Assembly (NCBI RefSeq): GCF_008642235.1
Contig: NZ_SJEV01000001.1
Coordinates: 2,622,400-2,686,399 of the forward strand
Origin: Planctomonas psychrotolerans
Lineage (GTDB): Bacteria > Actinomycetota > Actinomycetes > Actinomycetales > Microbacteriaceae
DNA length: 64,000 nt
Direction: 5' to 3'
Below, piece after piece: positions 1-7,711 of this stretch; the first letter of the stretch is position 1; each line of letters starts with the position of its first letter. The notes below the pieces were generated by a model. The model was not told the DNA's origin, made no database searches, and was given only the letters and a program-made list of their open reading frames with translations. The position numbers and the translations under genes were made by a program.

Positions 1-1
1 G

Positions 2-265
2 GTGTTCCGCTCGAGCAAGTTCGGCAACATCGCCGGTGTCATCGTCCGCTCCGGCACGATCACGCGCAACGCCAAGGCGCGCGTCATCCGCGATGGTGTG
101 GTGGTGGGCGACAACCTCGCCATCGAGAGCCTGCGTCGATTCAAGGATGACGTCACCGAGGTGCGTACGGACTTCGAAGCCGGTATCGGCCTCGGCAAGT
201 TCAACGACATCCAGATCGGTGACGAGATCGAGACGATCGAAATGAAGGAGAAGCCGCGCGCCTAG
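2..265 (+). CDS. infB: Translation initiation factor IF-2, C-terminal end (partial)
   Basis: This is the last 87 residues of IF-2, the GTPase that brings initiator fMet-tRNA to the 30S subunit in the cytoplasm. The visible part is the C-terminal beta-barrel (domain IV/C2), which binds fMet-tRNA. The segment [12 protein letters not shown] at the window edge, [20 protein letters not shown] in the middle and [17 protein letters not shown] near the end are typical of this domain. The gene begins outside the window, so the GTG at base 2 is an internal valine codon, not a start. It is followed after 136 bp by rbfA, the usual partner. The call is nearly certain. Confidence 0.96.
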   Translation: MFRSSKFGNIAGVIVRSGTITRNAKARVIRDGVVVGDNLAIESLRRFKDDVTEVRTDFEAGIGLGKFNDIQIGDEIETIEMKEKPRA

Positions 266-401
266 CGTGCGGTCGGCGGATGGTGGCATCCGGCACGGAA
301 GCGGCGGGATCGATAGATCTCGTCCTCCCGTCGCCGGATGCCATCGTCCGCTTCGGTCCGCCGTCAGGGTGCGGACGCAATGCTGAGAAAGAGGATGAGA
401 C

Positions 402-848
402 ATGGTTGATCAGGCGCGCGCGCTCAAGATGGCGGACCGCATCAAGGTGATCGTCGCCAAGACGCTCGAACGCGGGGTCAAAGACCCGCGCATGGGCTTC
501 GTGACGATCACGGATGTGCGGGTGACCGGCGACCTGCAGCACGCCAGCATCTTCTACACCGTCTACGGCTCCGATGAGGAGCGTCGCGACACCGCTGCCG
601 CGTTGAAGTCGGCGACGGGCATGATCCGCAGCGAGGTCGGCAAGAACATCACGGCGCGGCTCACCCCGTCGCTGGAGTTCATCCCCGACGGCATCCCGGA
701 GAACGCGGCCGCGATCGATCGGCTCCTGCAGGAGGCGCGCGAGCTCGACCGCTCCACGCAGAACCTCGCGACCGGTGCGACCTACGCCGGTGATGAGGAT
801 CCCTATGTCAAGCCGCGCGTCATCGGCGACGAGGACGACGAGGACTAG
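402..848 (+). CDS. rbfA: Ribosome-binding factor A
   Basis: A 148-residue KH-fold protein that binds the 30S subunit and helps late 16S rRNA maturation and cold adaptation. The family pattern is clear: RALKMADRIKVIVAKTLERG at the N-terminus, DPRMGFVTITDVRVTGDLQHA in the first strands, and TPSLEFIPDGIPENAAAIDRLL near residue 100. The C-terminus is an acidic tail ending EDDED, as in other actinobacterial RbfA. The ATG at 402 is preceded by AAAGAGG at 388-394, a 7-nt spacing. It lies in the conserved infB-rbfA order, but truB, which normally follows, is 3.3 kb away. Confidence 0.96.
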   Translation: MVDQARALKMADRIKVIVAKTLERGVKDPRMGFVTITDVRVTGDLQHASIFYTVYGSDEERRDTAAALKSATGMIRSEVGKNITARLTPSLEFIPDGIPENAAAIDRLLQEARELDRSTQNLATGATYAGDEDPYVKPRVIGDEDDED

Positions 849-863
849 CCGCCCGATCGCGGG

Positions 864-1316
864 CCCTGAGCTTGTACGGTCCCTGAGCTTGTACGGTCCC
901 TGAGTTTGTACGGTCCCTGAGCTTGTCGAAGGGACGTTCCGTTCCCGGGCGCCTCGTGTCCCTTCGACGGGCTCAGGGACCGTGGGGTGTCGTGGGCGGG
1001 GACGTTGCGTTTTCGATGGGCTCGTTTTCTTCGCGGGGTGTTGCGGTTACTGAGCTTGTCGAAGGGACGTTCCGTTCCCGGGCGCCTCGTGTCCCTTCGA
1101 CGGGCTCAGGGACCGTGGGGTGTCGTGGGCGGGGACGTGCCGTTTCCGGTGGGCTCGTTTTCTTCGCGGGCTGTTGCGGTCCCTGAGCTTGTCGAAGGGA
1201 CGCTGCGTTTTCGCGCGTCTTGCGTCTCTTCGACGGGCTCTGGGACCGTGGGGTGTTGCCGGCGGGGGCGTTGCGTTGCCGACCGCCTCGCGTCTCTGAG
1301 ACAGGCTCAGGGACCG
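864..1316. repeat. 133-bp-period inverted/tandem repeat block (GGTCCCTGAGC family)
   Basis: The 501 bp between rbfA and mutY hold no gene but are packed with repeats. Three 17-bp head copies (CCCTGAGCTTGTACGGT) lie at 864-914. Next come three units spaced exactly 133 bp apart, with left arms near 913, 1046 and 1179. Each has a left arm (GGTCCCTGAGCTTGTCGAAG) and, about 25 nt later, the near-complementary right arm (CTTCGACGGGCTCAGGGACC at about 963-982, 1094-1113 and 1228-1247). The two arm mismatches would be G-U pairs in RNA, giving a hairpin stem of about 23 bp. A last degenerate right arm ends at 1316. The same family recurs at 41103-41256. It may act as a terminator or REP-like element. 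Confidence 0.85.
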
Positions 1317-1349
1317 CGGAGTTGCCACCGAGAGACGGTGGGGCGCCGC

Positions 1350-2234
1350 TCAGCCGGCGCCGAGCACGTAGGTGCCGGGGGCGGCTTCGCTCGCGAGCCC
1401 GTCGCGGAGAAGCGCGGCCAGGGCGCGGTCCCGCTGCGTCGACTCCGCCCACACCGTCGTCAGCCTCTCGGCGGCAACCGGGCCTTGTGCCGCCCGCAGC
1501 TCGGCGAGCAGCAGGCCCCGCACCTGGCGATCCGACCCCACGAATCGCTTCTGCACCGTGCGCGCCGGCCCGTCGTACGCGGGATAACCCCGCATGCGCC
1601 ACGCACACAGCTCGCGCACGGGACACGCACCGCACCGCGGCGCGCGGGCGGTGCAGACGACCGCGCCGAGTTCCATCGCGCCCGCGTTGAACACCCGCGC
1701 ATCCTCGTCCGATTCCGGCAGTTGGTCGGCCATCAGGGCCAGGTCGCGGCGGGTGGACGGGGGCCCCGGATCGGCGACACCGCTGATCGCCCGCGCGAGC
1801 ACGCGGCGCACGTTGGTGTCGACCACCGGATGCCGTGAGCCGAACGCGAAGACGGCGATGGCCCGGGCGGTGTAGTCGCCGATCCCGGGCAGGGCGAGCA
1901 ATGTCGGGACGTCATCAGGCACGCGACCGCCGTGCCGTTCCGTGATCGCGGTGGCGCAGGCGTGCAGGTGGAGCGCCCGGCGCGGGTATCCCAGTCGGCC
2001 CCACGCCCGCACCGCCTCGCTGGCCGGCTCAGCCGCGAGCGAGGCCGGCTCGGGCCAGCGCGCAAGCCACTCCTCGAGCCGCGGAATCACGCGCGCGACC
2101 GGAGTCTGCTGCAGCATGAACTCGCTCACTAAAGTGCCCCACGCCGGGAAGCCCGGGCGACGCCACGGTAGATCGCGCGCCGAGTCCCGGAACCAGCCGA
2201 CGATCGCGTCGGCGAACGGGGGAGTATCGGGCAC
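1350..2234 (-). CDS. mutY: A/G-specific adenine glycosylase MutY
   Basis: A 294-residue base-excision-repair glycosylase that removes adenine mispaired with 8-oxoguanine. Visible features in order are the catalytic Glu38 in LVSEFMLQQTPV, the helix-hairpin-helix LPGIGDYTARA (115-125), the catalytic Asp139 in HPVVDTNVRRV, and a [4Fe-4S] ligand set C194-x6-C201-x2-C204-x5-C210. The C-terminal NUDIX-like 8-oxoG recognition domain seems short, which is usual in actinobacterial MutY of this size. The start is a GTG with no Shine-Dalgarno. TAGGCT lies 6 nt upstream, so a leaderless mRNA is likely. It is divergent from the kinase gene at 2257, with only 22 bp between starts. Confidence 0.95.
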   Translation of the reverse strand: MPDTPPFADAIVGWFRDSARDLPWRRPGFPAWGTLVSEFMLQQTPVARVIPRLEEWLARWPEPASLAAEPASEAVRAWGRLGYPRRALHLHACATAITERHGGRVPDDVPTLLALPGIGDYTARAIAVFAFGSRHPVVDTNVRRVLARAISGVADPGPPSTRRDLALMADQLPESDEDARVFNAGAMELGAVVCTARAPRCGACPVRELCAWRMRGYPAYDGPARTVQKRFVGSDRQVRGLLLAELRAAQGPVAAERLTTVWAESTQRDRALAALLRDGLASEAAPGTYVLGAG

Positions 2235-2240
2235 CCCGCC

Positions 2241-2250
2241 AGCCTAGGCT
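2241..2250. promoter_or_regulatory. Palindromic bidirectional -10 element for two leaderless genes
   Basis: AGCCTAGGCT is a perfect palindrome placed symmetrically between two divergent start codons. On each strand it presents TAGGCT, and on each strand exactly 6 nt separate this hexamer from the start codon: cgaccc then ATG at 2257, and ggcggg then GTG at 2234. A TANNNT hexamer 6-7 nt before the start codon is the known layout of actinobacterial leaderless promoters. The inference is that one DNA element fires in both directions. Confidence 0.7.
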
Positions 2251-2256
2251 CGACCC

Positions 2257-2928
2257 ATGCCCCTGTACCGTGCCACCCGCGACGAGGTGCTCGCGCAGCT
2301 CGCCGACGAATTCCTCCATAACTACGGACGCGGTCGCACCGTCCTCGCCATCGATGGCCGAGACGGCGCGGGCAAGACCATCTTCGCCGCCGACCTCGCG
2401 ACCGTGCTGCGGAAGCGCGGCCGCTCGGTCGTCACCGCAAGCATCGACGCGTTCCATCGACCCCGTGCCGAGCGGTACGCGCGCGGCCGCACGGGGGAGA
2501 CGTACTACGCCGACGCGTTCGACTACTCCACGTTCCGCAGGGTGCTGGTCGAGCCGTTCCGGCTCGCGGGCAGTGCCGCGTTCGTGCTCGAGGCCTTCGA
2601 CGTGCGGCGGGATGCGCCGATCGAGCCGCGATGGACGACGGCGCCCGACGACGCCATCCTCATCGTCGACGGCGTGTTCCTGCACCGCCCCGAGCTCGTC
2701 GGGCTGTGGAACTACTCGATCTGGCTCGAGGTGCCGCTCGAGGTCACGTCGGCCCGGATGGCGGAACGCGACGGCGCCGATCCGGATCCGGGCGCGGAGA
2801 GCAACCGACGGTACGTCGACGGTCAGGACCGTTACGCGCGCGCCGTCGATCCCCGGCGGAAGGCGTCGGTGATCGTCGACAACACCGATCCCTCGCATCC
2901 GCGACGCGTGTTCGCCGACAGTTGCTGA
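2257..2928 (+). CDS. Uridine kinase-like P-loop kinase
   Basis: A 223-residue cytoplasmic P-loop NTPase of the uridine kinase / phosphoribulokinase-like family. The Walker A motif is GRDGAGKT at 34-41, followed by SIDAFHRPR near residue 67, where uridine kinases bind the nucleoside, and by IVDGVFLHRPEL around residue 142 (Walker B-like). The C-terminus carries an SNRRYVDGQDRY stretch typical of the lid region. The natural substrate is not evident, and such genes are usually annotated only as uridine kinase-like. Transcription is probably leaderless from the palindromic -10 shared with mutY. It converges on the panE-like gene. Confidence 0.8.
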   Translation: MPLYRATRDEVLAQLADEFLHNYGRGRTVLAIDGRDGAGKTIFAADLATVLRKRGRSVVTASIDAFHRPRAERYARGRTGETYYADAFDYSTFRRVLVEPFRLAGSAAFVLEAFDVRRDAPIEPRWTTAPDDAILIVDGVFLHRPELVGLWNYSIWLEVPLEVTSARMAERDGADPDPGAESNRRYVDGQDRYARAVDPRRKASVIVDNTDPSHPRRVFADSC

Positions 2929-2980
2929 CGGGAACCGTCGCAACCGGATCGACCCCCGACGGTCACGCCCCGCGCCCGGT

Positions 2981-4000
2981 CTAACGTACGGCCCCGCGCA
3001 CCGCGGACACCCGGGTGCGGCGCAGCACCTCCACCGCGGGCAGATGCCGACCGGTGCGCTCCACCTGGTGCACCATCGCCACCAGCGCCTCGTTCACCGG
3101 CGCCGTGAGCGGAGTGTCTTTCGCGGCGTCGACCACCGCGCCGTTGAGGTAGTCGATCTCCGTCAGTCTGCCGCGGCGGATGCTCTGCAACGTGGATCCC
3201 GGATTCGGGACCGATCCCATACCGCGGGCGAGCCCCATGGGCAGACCCTGCGCGAACCGCACCGGGAGATGGGCGAACACCCAGATTCGGTGACGGAGGA
3301 GCGGACCGATCGGGTCGAACCGCACGCCCGTCGCGGCGCCCACGCGTGCGGTCTCCTGCATGCTCCGGGTGATCACCTTGCGCAGGTTGCGGTGGCCGAC
3401 GGCGTCCTGCACGCTGAGCCCGGTGATCGCCGGCACGGCGTTGATCCCGTTGATCAGGAGCTTCGTCCACTGGGCGCCCTCGAAATTGCCCGACACCTGC
3501 ACCGGTAGAACGGCTTCGAGCACCTCTTTCGCGGCGAGCGCTCCGAGGGTGGGGGCACGCCCCGGCACGCCGAGGATGAGCGGGGCGGCCGCCGTGACGG
3601 TGACCTCTCCGGGCCGGGAGAACGACGCCGCGAACAGGGCGAGCCCGCCCACCATGTCGGCCGAGGGTAGTGCGCGCCCGGCGAGCCGCAGACCGCCCAG
3701 CCCGTTCTGCACCACCACGACGGGGACGTCGCGCAGGTAGCCGGCGTTCGCGCTCATCGCGTCCGGAGCATCGGCGATCTTGGTGGCGACGATGGCGAGA
3801 TCCGGTGGTCGCGCGAGCCGCTCCGCCGCGGCGACGGAGGCGACGTGCGTTCCCCACGCTCCGCGCATGCGCAAGCCGTTCTCCTGGATGGCACGGAGGT
3901 GGTCTCCACGCGCCGTGATATCGACCTCGTGACCCGCACGATGCAGCAACGCCGCAAGCGTGCCCCCCACCGCGCCGGCTCCGATCACCGCGATGCGCAT
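2981..4000 (-). CDS. Ketopantoate reductase family protein (PanE/ApbA)
   Basis: A 339-residue NADPH-dependent reductase. An N-terminal Rossmann fold starts MRIAVIGAGAVGG (GxGxxG at 7-12). The candidate catalytic Lys180 is in QWTKLLINGINAVPAITG with Asn184 nearby, and the C-terminal helical domain holds GRLTEIDYLNGAVV and LTAPVNEAL, hallmarks of 2-dehydropantoate 2-reductase. The start at 4000 was chosen because the Rossmann motif begins there and GGGGGA lies just upstream; the frame stays open farther upstream only as an antisense reading of truB. The family also includes reductases with other 2-keto substrates, so a role in pantothenate synthesis is likely but not proven. It is divergent from truB. 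Confidence 0.87.
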   Translation of the reverse strand: MRIAVIGAGAVGGTLAALLHRAGHEVDITARGDHLRAIQENGLRMRGAWGTHVASVAAAERLARPPDLAIVATKIADAPDAMSANAGYLRDVPVVVVQNGLGGLRLAGRALPSADMVGGLALFAASFSRPGEVTVTAAAPLILGVPGRAPTLGALAAKEVLEAVLPVQVSGNFEGAQWTKLLINGINAVPAITGLSVQDAVGHRNLRKVITRSMQETARVGAATGVRFDPIGPLLRHRIWVFAHLPVRFAQGLPMGLARGMGSVPNPGSTLQSIRRGRLTEIDYLNGAVVDAAKDTPLTAPVNEALVAMVHQVERTGRHLPAVEVLRRTRVSAVRGAVR

Positions 4001-4100
4001 GATCCCCCGTTCCCCCGCAGCCCCCTGCGCTCGACCGTGTCGGCTGCGACGAACCGCCGACCCGGATACTCGTGCTGCCAGCCTACGTGCTCCGCGGTTT

Positions 4101-4128
4101 TTGCCGCACCGCCGGGGTACCGGACAAT
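4101..4128 (+). promoter_or_regulatory. Promoter of truB
   Basis: TTGCCG at 4101-4106 and GACAAT at 4123-4128 are separated by 16 nt and resemble a -35/-10 pair. The ATG at 4127 falls inside the -10 hexamer, so translation should begin at the in-frame ATG at 4139, a few nucleotides after the expected transcription start. Confidence 0.5.
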
Positions 4129-4138
4129 GGATCCAGAC

Positions 4139-5191
4139 ATGACACACACATCCGCGGCAGAGACCCGTCCGGCCGGTAGCGGCATCCTGCTCCTCGACAA
4201 GGAGGGCGGCTGGACGAGCCACGACGTGGTAGCGCGCACCCGTCGACTCGCCGGAACCCGCAAGGTCGGCCACGCCGGGACGCTCGATCCGATGGCCACC
4301 GGTCTGCTCCTGGTGGGCGTGAACAGCTCGACCCGCTTGCTCACCTACATGGTGGGACTCGACAAGGAGTACTTCGCCACCATCCGCCTCGGCGCCTCGA
4401 CCATCACCGATGACCGCGAGGGAGACGTGCTGGGGTTGGCCGCGCCCGGCGAGGTGACCGCTCTGTCGGCCGAGGACGTGGAGGCGGCGATGGCGACGCT
4501 CCGGGGCGAATTCCGGCAGGTGCCGAGCAGCGTGAGCGCGATCAAGGTGGACGGGAAGCGGTCGTATGCACGCTCGCGCGCGGGTGAGGATGTGGTGCTG
4601 GATGCGCGGGCCGTGACGATCACGGCGTTCGACCTGCTCGGGTCGGAGGTGGTGCGGGAGGGTGACGTCGACTTCCTCGATCTGTCCGTGCGGGTCGAGT
4701 GCTCCTCGGGGACCTACATTCGCGCGATCGCCCGGGACCTCGGCCGGGCGCTCGGGGTGGGCGGTCACCTCACGGAGCTGCGGCGCACGCGCATCGGCCC
4801 GTTCCTCGTGCGGGACGCCGTTCCCCTCGGTCGCTTGCAGCCCGCCGAGCACCTCATACCGCCCGCCGATGCGGCTGTCGCGCTTTTCGACCCGCTGCAC
4901 CTCACGAGTCAGCAGGCCATCGATCTCGGGCACGGCAAACGCATCGCGCGGAACGAGGCCGAGCGGACGGAGGACGATGGAGTTCGACCGCTCGCTGCGA
5001 TCGCTCCCGGTGGCCGACTCGTGGGGCTGGTCGAGTTCGACGGGGGAGTCGGCAGGGTGGTGGTCAACTTCCCGCCGGACGCCCCGCCCGCGGCACCGCG
5101 GGACGCGCCGCCTGCACCGGCAGAGGCGCCGCTGACGGCGCCGAAGAACTCACCGCCCGCAGTCACCGACACTTCCGGGACCGATCGGTGA
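4139..5191 (+). CDS. truB: tRNA pseudouridine(55) synthase TruB
   Basis: A 350-residue enzyme that makes pseudouridine 55 in the T-loop of tRNAs. The signature KVGHAGTLDPMATGLLLVG carries the catalytic Asp50. VPSSVSAIKVDGKRSYARSR and SSGTYIRAIARDLG are the other conserved TruB motifs. The C-terminus ends in a Pro/Ala-rich tail of about 35 residues beyond the PUA-like region, which is not part of the catalytic fold. An in-frame ATG at 4127 would add four residues but overlaps the presumed -10. The next gene starts inside the truB stop codon, so the two are translationally coupled. Confidence 0.95.
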   Translation: MTHTSAAETRPAGSGILLLDKEGGWTSHDVVARTRRLAGTRKVGHAGTLDPMATGLLLVGVNSSTRLLTYMVGLDKEYFATIRLGASTITDDREGDVLGLAAPGEVTALSAEDVEAAMATLRGEFRQVPSSVSAIKVDGKRSYARSRAGEDVVLDARAVTITAFDLLGSEVVREGDVDFLDLSVRVECSSGTYIRAIARDLGRALGVGGHLTELRRTRIGPFLVRDAVPLGRLQPAEHLIPPADAAVALFDPLHLTSQQAIDLGHGKRIARNEAERTEDDGVRPLAAIAPGGRLVGLVEFDGGVGRVVVNFPPDAPPAAPRDAPPAPAEAPLTAPKNSPPAVTDTSGTDR

Positions 5192-5556
5192 TCGACTGGT
5201 TCACCACCGCGCAGATAGCGGTGGCCACCCTTGCGGGCCTGCTCGGCGTCGCACTCGGCCTCGCCGGGAGAAAACCGAACGACCTCACCATGGGAGCGAC
5301 CGCCCTGGTCGAGGTGCTGCTCCTGGCCCAGGTGGTCGTCGCGATCGTCGCCCCGCTCGCCGGCAATCCGCCGACCGGCAACCTCATCGAGTACTGGGCG
5401 TACCTCATCAGCGCCGTCCTCGTTCCGCCTCTGGCGGGGTTCTGGGCCCTGGTGGAGCGCACCCGCTGGAGCACCGTCATCCTCGGTACCGCCTGTCTCG
5501 CCATCGCGGTGATGCTGTACCGCATGAACGTCATCTGGACCGTGCAGCTGGCCTGA
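5188..5556 (+). CDS. Small multi-pass membrane protein of unknown function
   Basis: A 122-residue protein starting at a GTG that overlaps the truB stop by 4 nt (GTGA). It shows about four hydrophobic segments: around residues 5-25, 35-55, 65-85 and 95-115. The first is AQIAVATLAGLLGVALGLAG and the last contains STVILGTACLAIAVMLY. Nothing points to a catalytic function. The tight overlap with truB argues that this frame is a real gene and that the longer upstream reading in the same frame is only the antisense-like shadow of truB. I do not recognise a named family. Confidence 0.75.
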   Translation: MIDWFTTAQIAVATLAGLLGVALGLAGRKPNDLTMGATALVEVLLLAQVVVAIVAPLAGNPPTGNLIEYWAYLISAVLVPPLAGFWALVERTRWSTVILGTACLAIAVMLYRMNVIWTVQLA

Positions 5557-5660
5557 TCCGGCCGGCGGTTCTCCGAACGCCCGCGCCCCGCACGACCGCG
5601 CCCGACTCATCCGGCCCACGCACATTCCTGCACCGGCCGTGGGCGATAATTGGGAGTGAC

Positions 5661-6146
5661 ATGGCTAAGACTTCGCGCGTGACCGGGATCGGTCGAGTCC
5701 TCATCGTCGTCTACGGGTTTCTCGCGCTGGCGGCCACCGGGCGTTCTGCGGTGCAGATCCTCACCAAGTTCGAGGAGGCGCCGCTCGCCTACCTCCTCTC
5801 GGCACTCGCCGCCGTGGTGTACATTCTCGCCACCGTCGCGCTGATCGCGCCGGGCCGCTCGGCCGCGTCCGCCCGTTCCTGGTACCGCGTCGCGTGGGTC
5901 ACCATCACCTTCGAGCTCGTCGGCGTGATCGTCATCGGGGTGCTCAGCATCGTCGACGCCGAACTGTTCCCGCACGACACCGTCTGGTCGGTCTTCGGAC
6001 GGGGCTACCTGTTCGTGCCGCTCGTCCTTCCCGTGCTCGGCATGCTGTGGCTGCGAGCGCATCGACCGGGCGGCGCCGACGCTGCCGCCGGCGCGGGCAG
6101 CCTTCGGTCCACCGGCGAACCGGCTTCCGGCCCGAGCGGGAGCTGA
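5661..6146 (+). CDS. Membrane protein of unknown function upstream of ribF
   Basis: A 161-residue protein with four predicted transmembrane helices (about residues 10-28, 42-62, 75-98, 112-132) and a low-complexity Gly/Ala/Ser-rich C-terminal tail. The ATG at 5661 has GGGAG at 5652-5656, and GATAAT at 5645-5650 is a good -10, so any leader is very short. It ends 4 bp before ribF and is probably co-transcribed with it. Genes of this kind are common between truB and ribF in related actinobacteria, but no biochemical role can be read from the sequence. Confidence 0.78.
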   Translation: MAKTSRVTGIGRVLIVVYGFLALAATGRSAVQILTKFEEAPLAYLLSALAAVVYILATVALIAPGRSAASARSWYRVAWVTITFELVGVIVIGVLSIVDAELFPHDTVWSVFGRGYLFVPLVLPVLGMLWLRAHRPGGADAAAGAGSLRSTGEPASGPSGS

Positions 6147-6150
6147 CGGC

Positions 6151-7080
6151 GTGCGCCTCTTCGATCGACTCGCCGACGTTCCCGACGACTTCGGCCCGTC
6201 GGCCATCAGCATCGGCAAGTTCGACGGCGTGCACGCCGGACACCGCGCGGTCATCGCCGAGCTCACCGCCGCTGCGGCGGAGGAGCACCTCGTTCCCACC
6301 GTGGTCACCTTCGACCGGCATCCGGCGGCTCTCCTCGCCCCGGAGAAGTGCCCGCCCCAGCTCGTCAGCAACCGGCAGAAGGTCGAGCTGCTCGCCGAAC
6401 GCGGCGTCGAGGCAACGCTTCTGCTCACCTTCGACGCCGCACTGGCGGCGCTGCCGCCGGAGGAGTTCGTCGAGCGCATCCTGGTGCGTTCCCTGCACGC
6501 CCGACTCGTGCTGGTGGGGGAGGACTTCCGTTTCGGCCGCGGAGGCGCGGGCACCGTCCGAACGCTCCGGGAACTGGGTGTTCGCCACGGGTTCCGGGTG
6601 GACACGGTGGGTGACGTGCGTCCGGACTCGCACCGGCGTGTCTCTTCCACCTGGATTCGCGATCTGCTCACGGCCGGTGACGTCGACGCCGCAACCGACC
6701 TTCTCGGCCGGGCCCCGTCGGTCTGCGGGATGGTCGTGCACGGTGCCAAGCGCGGCCGCGAGCTCGGCTTCCCGACCGCCAATCTCTCCCCGGAGTCGGA
6801 GGGTCTCATTCCCGCCGACGGCGTGTACGCCGGGTGGCTCACCGACGCCGGTACGCGTTATCCGGCCGCCATCTCGGTCGGCAGCAATCCCACGTTCCAG
6901 GGGGTGCCACCCAAGCAGGTGGAGGCGTACGTGCTCGACCGGGACATCGACCTGTACGACCACATCGTCGAGGTCGCATTCGTGTCGCGCATTCGCGGTC
7001 AGGTGGCGTACGAGGGCGTCGGACCACTCATCGCCCAGATGACCGATGACGTGGAGCGCGTCCGCGCCCTCCTGCTCTAG
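6151..7080 (+). CDS. ribF: Bifunctional riboflavin kinase / FAD synthetase
   Basis: A 309-residue two-domain enzyme that phosphorylates riboflavin to FMN and adenylylates FMN to FAD. The N-terminal nucleotidyltransferase domain has IGKFDGVHAGHRAVI with the HxGH motif at 28-31 and RVSSTWIRDLL near residue 170. The C-terminal kinase domain has GAKRGRELGFPTANL, DGVYAGWL and ISVGSNPTF. It starts at a GTG 4 bp after the preceding membrane-protein gene. Position after truB matches the conserved infB-rbfA-truB-ribF order. No FMN riboswitch is visible upstream. Confidence 0.96.
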   Translation: MRLFDRLADVPDDFGPSAISIGKFDGVHAGHRAVIAELTAAAAEEHLVPTVVTFDRHPAALLAPEKCPPQLVSNRQKVELLAERGVEATLLLTFDAALAALPPEEFVERILVRSLHARLVLVGEDFRFGRGGAGTVRTLRELGVRHGFRVDTVGDVRPDSHRRVSSTWIRDLLTAGDVDAATDLLGRAPSVCGMVVHGAKRGRELGFPTANLSPESEGLIPADGVYAGWLTDAGTRYPAAISVGSNPTFQGVPPKQVEAYVLDRDIDLYDHIVEVAFVSRIRGQVAYEGVGPLIAQMTDDVERVRALLL

Positions 7081-7166
7081 CGGATCACCCGGGGCGTCCG
7101 TGCGCGCCGGGCTGCGACGCCGAGCCGCCGTGCTGCGGCACTGCTGAGTCGCGGTGTGCCGCCCGA

Positions 7167-7586
7167 CTATGCCGGCCAGACACCGATGATCAGCGCCATC
7201 ACGACGAGGGTCACGAACTCGTGTGCCACGTTGAGCACGGTCAGACCGGCGGGCCGTCGATCGAATGCGTCATGCGTGATGAAGCGCGCCGCGGTGAAGC
7301 CGGCCCAGAGCACGATCGCGGTGACCACGGCGTTGACGAGCAGACCGCCGCCGTAGAACTCCATGGAGATGTACGCGGCGCCGGCGAGCACCCATGCCGT
7401 GATGAAGCTCACGACGAGGGTGAGGAGAATAGGGCCGATCGCATCCTTCGTGTCGCCCGACGGTGTGACGCCCGCCGTACGCATCCAGTACGCCCCGAAC
7501 ACCTTCGGCGTGTACCAGATGGATCCGACGATCATGCTCGACAGGGTGGCGAGGAGTACCGCGAAGTAGTTGATCTCGGGGATCAT
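7167..7586 (-). CDS. DUF1761 family membrane protein
   Basis: A 139-residue integral membrane protein with four transmembrane helices. The N-terminal pattern INYFAVLLATLSSMIVGSIWYTPKVFG and the central VVSFITAWVLA are characteristic of the DUF1761 family, whose function is unknown. The ATG at 7586 was chosen over upstream in-frame codons because AAAGGACG precedes it at a proper distance and the family motif begins there. A -10 like TACAAT reads on the minus strand at 7698-7703, leaving a leader of about 105 nt. Confidence 0.85.
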   Translation of the reverse strand: MIPEINYFAVLLATLSSMIVGSIWYTPKVFGAYWMRTAGVTPSGDTKDAIGPILLTLVVSFITAWVLAGAAYISMEFYGGGLLVNAVVTAIVLWAGFTAARFITHDAFDRRPAGLTVLNVAHEFVTLVVMALIIGVWPA

Positions 7587-7711
7587 GGTCGTCCTTTCCG
7601 ATCGGAGGGTCGGTGCGGCGTGCACCGGAGTCCGGCGCAACGGAGTCCCGGGCAGGAGCCGCGAGCGCACGAGGTGCCCGTGCAGCAGGTGCCGGAAATT
7701 GTATCGCCGGG

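Noticed and set aside
864-1316. Repeat block considered as a CRISPR array
   Set aside because: Units are inverted pairs with a 133-bp period and conserved inner sequence, not short direct repeats with unique spacers; no cas genes nearby.
2981-4933. A 650-codon minus-strand frame extending the panE-like gene upstream
   Set aside because: Only the part from 4000 down has the reductase pattern; the rest is antisense to truB, with no family features.
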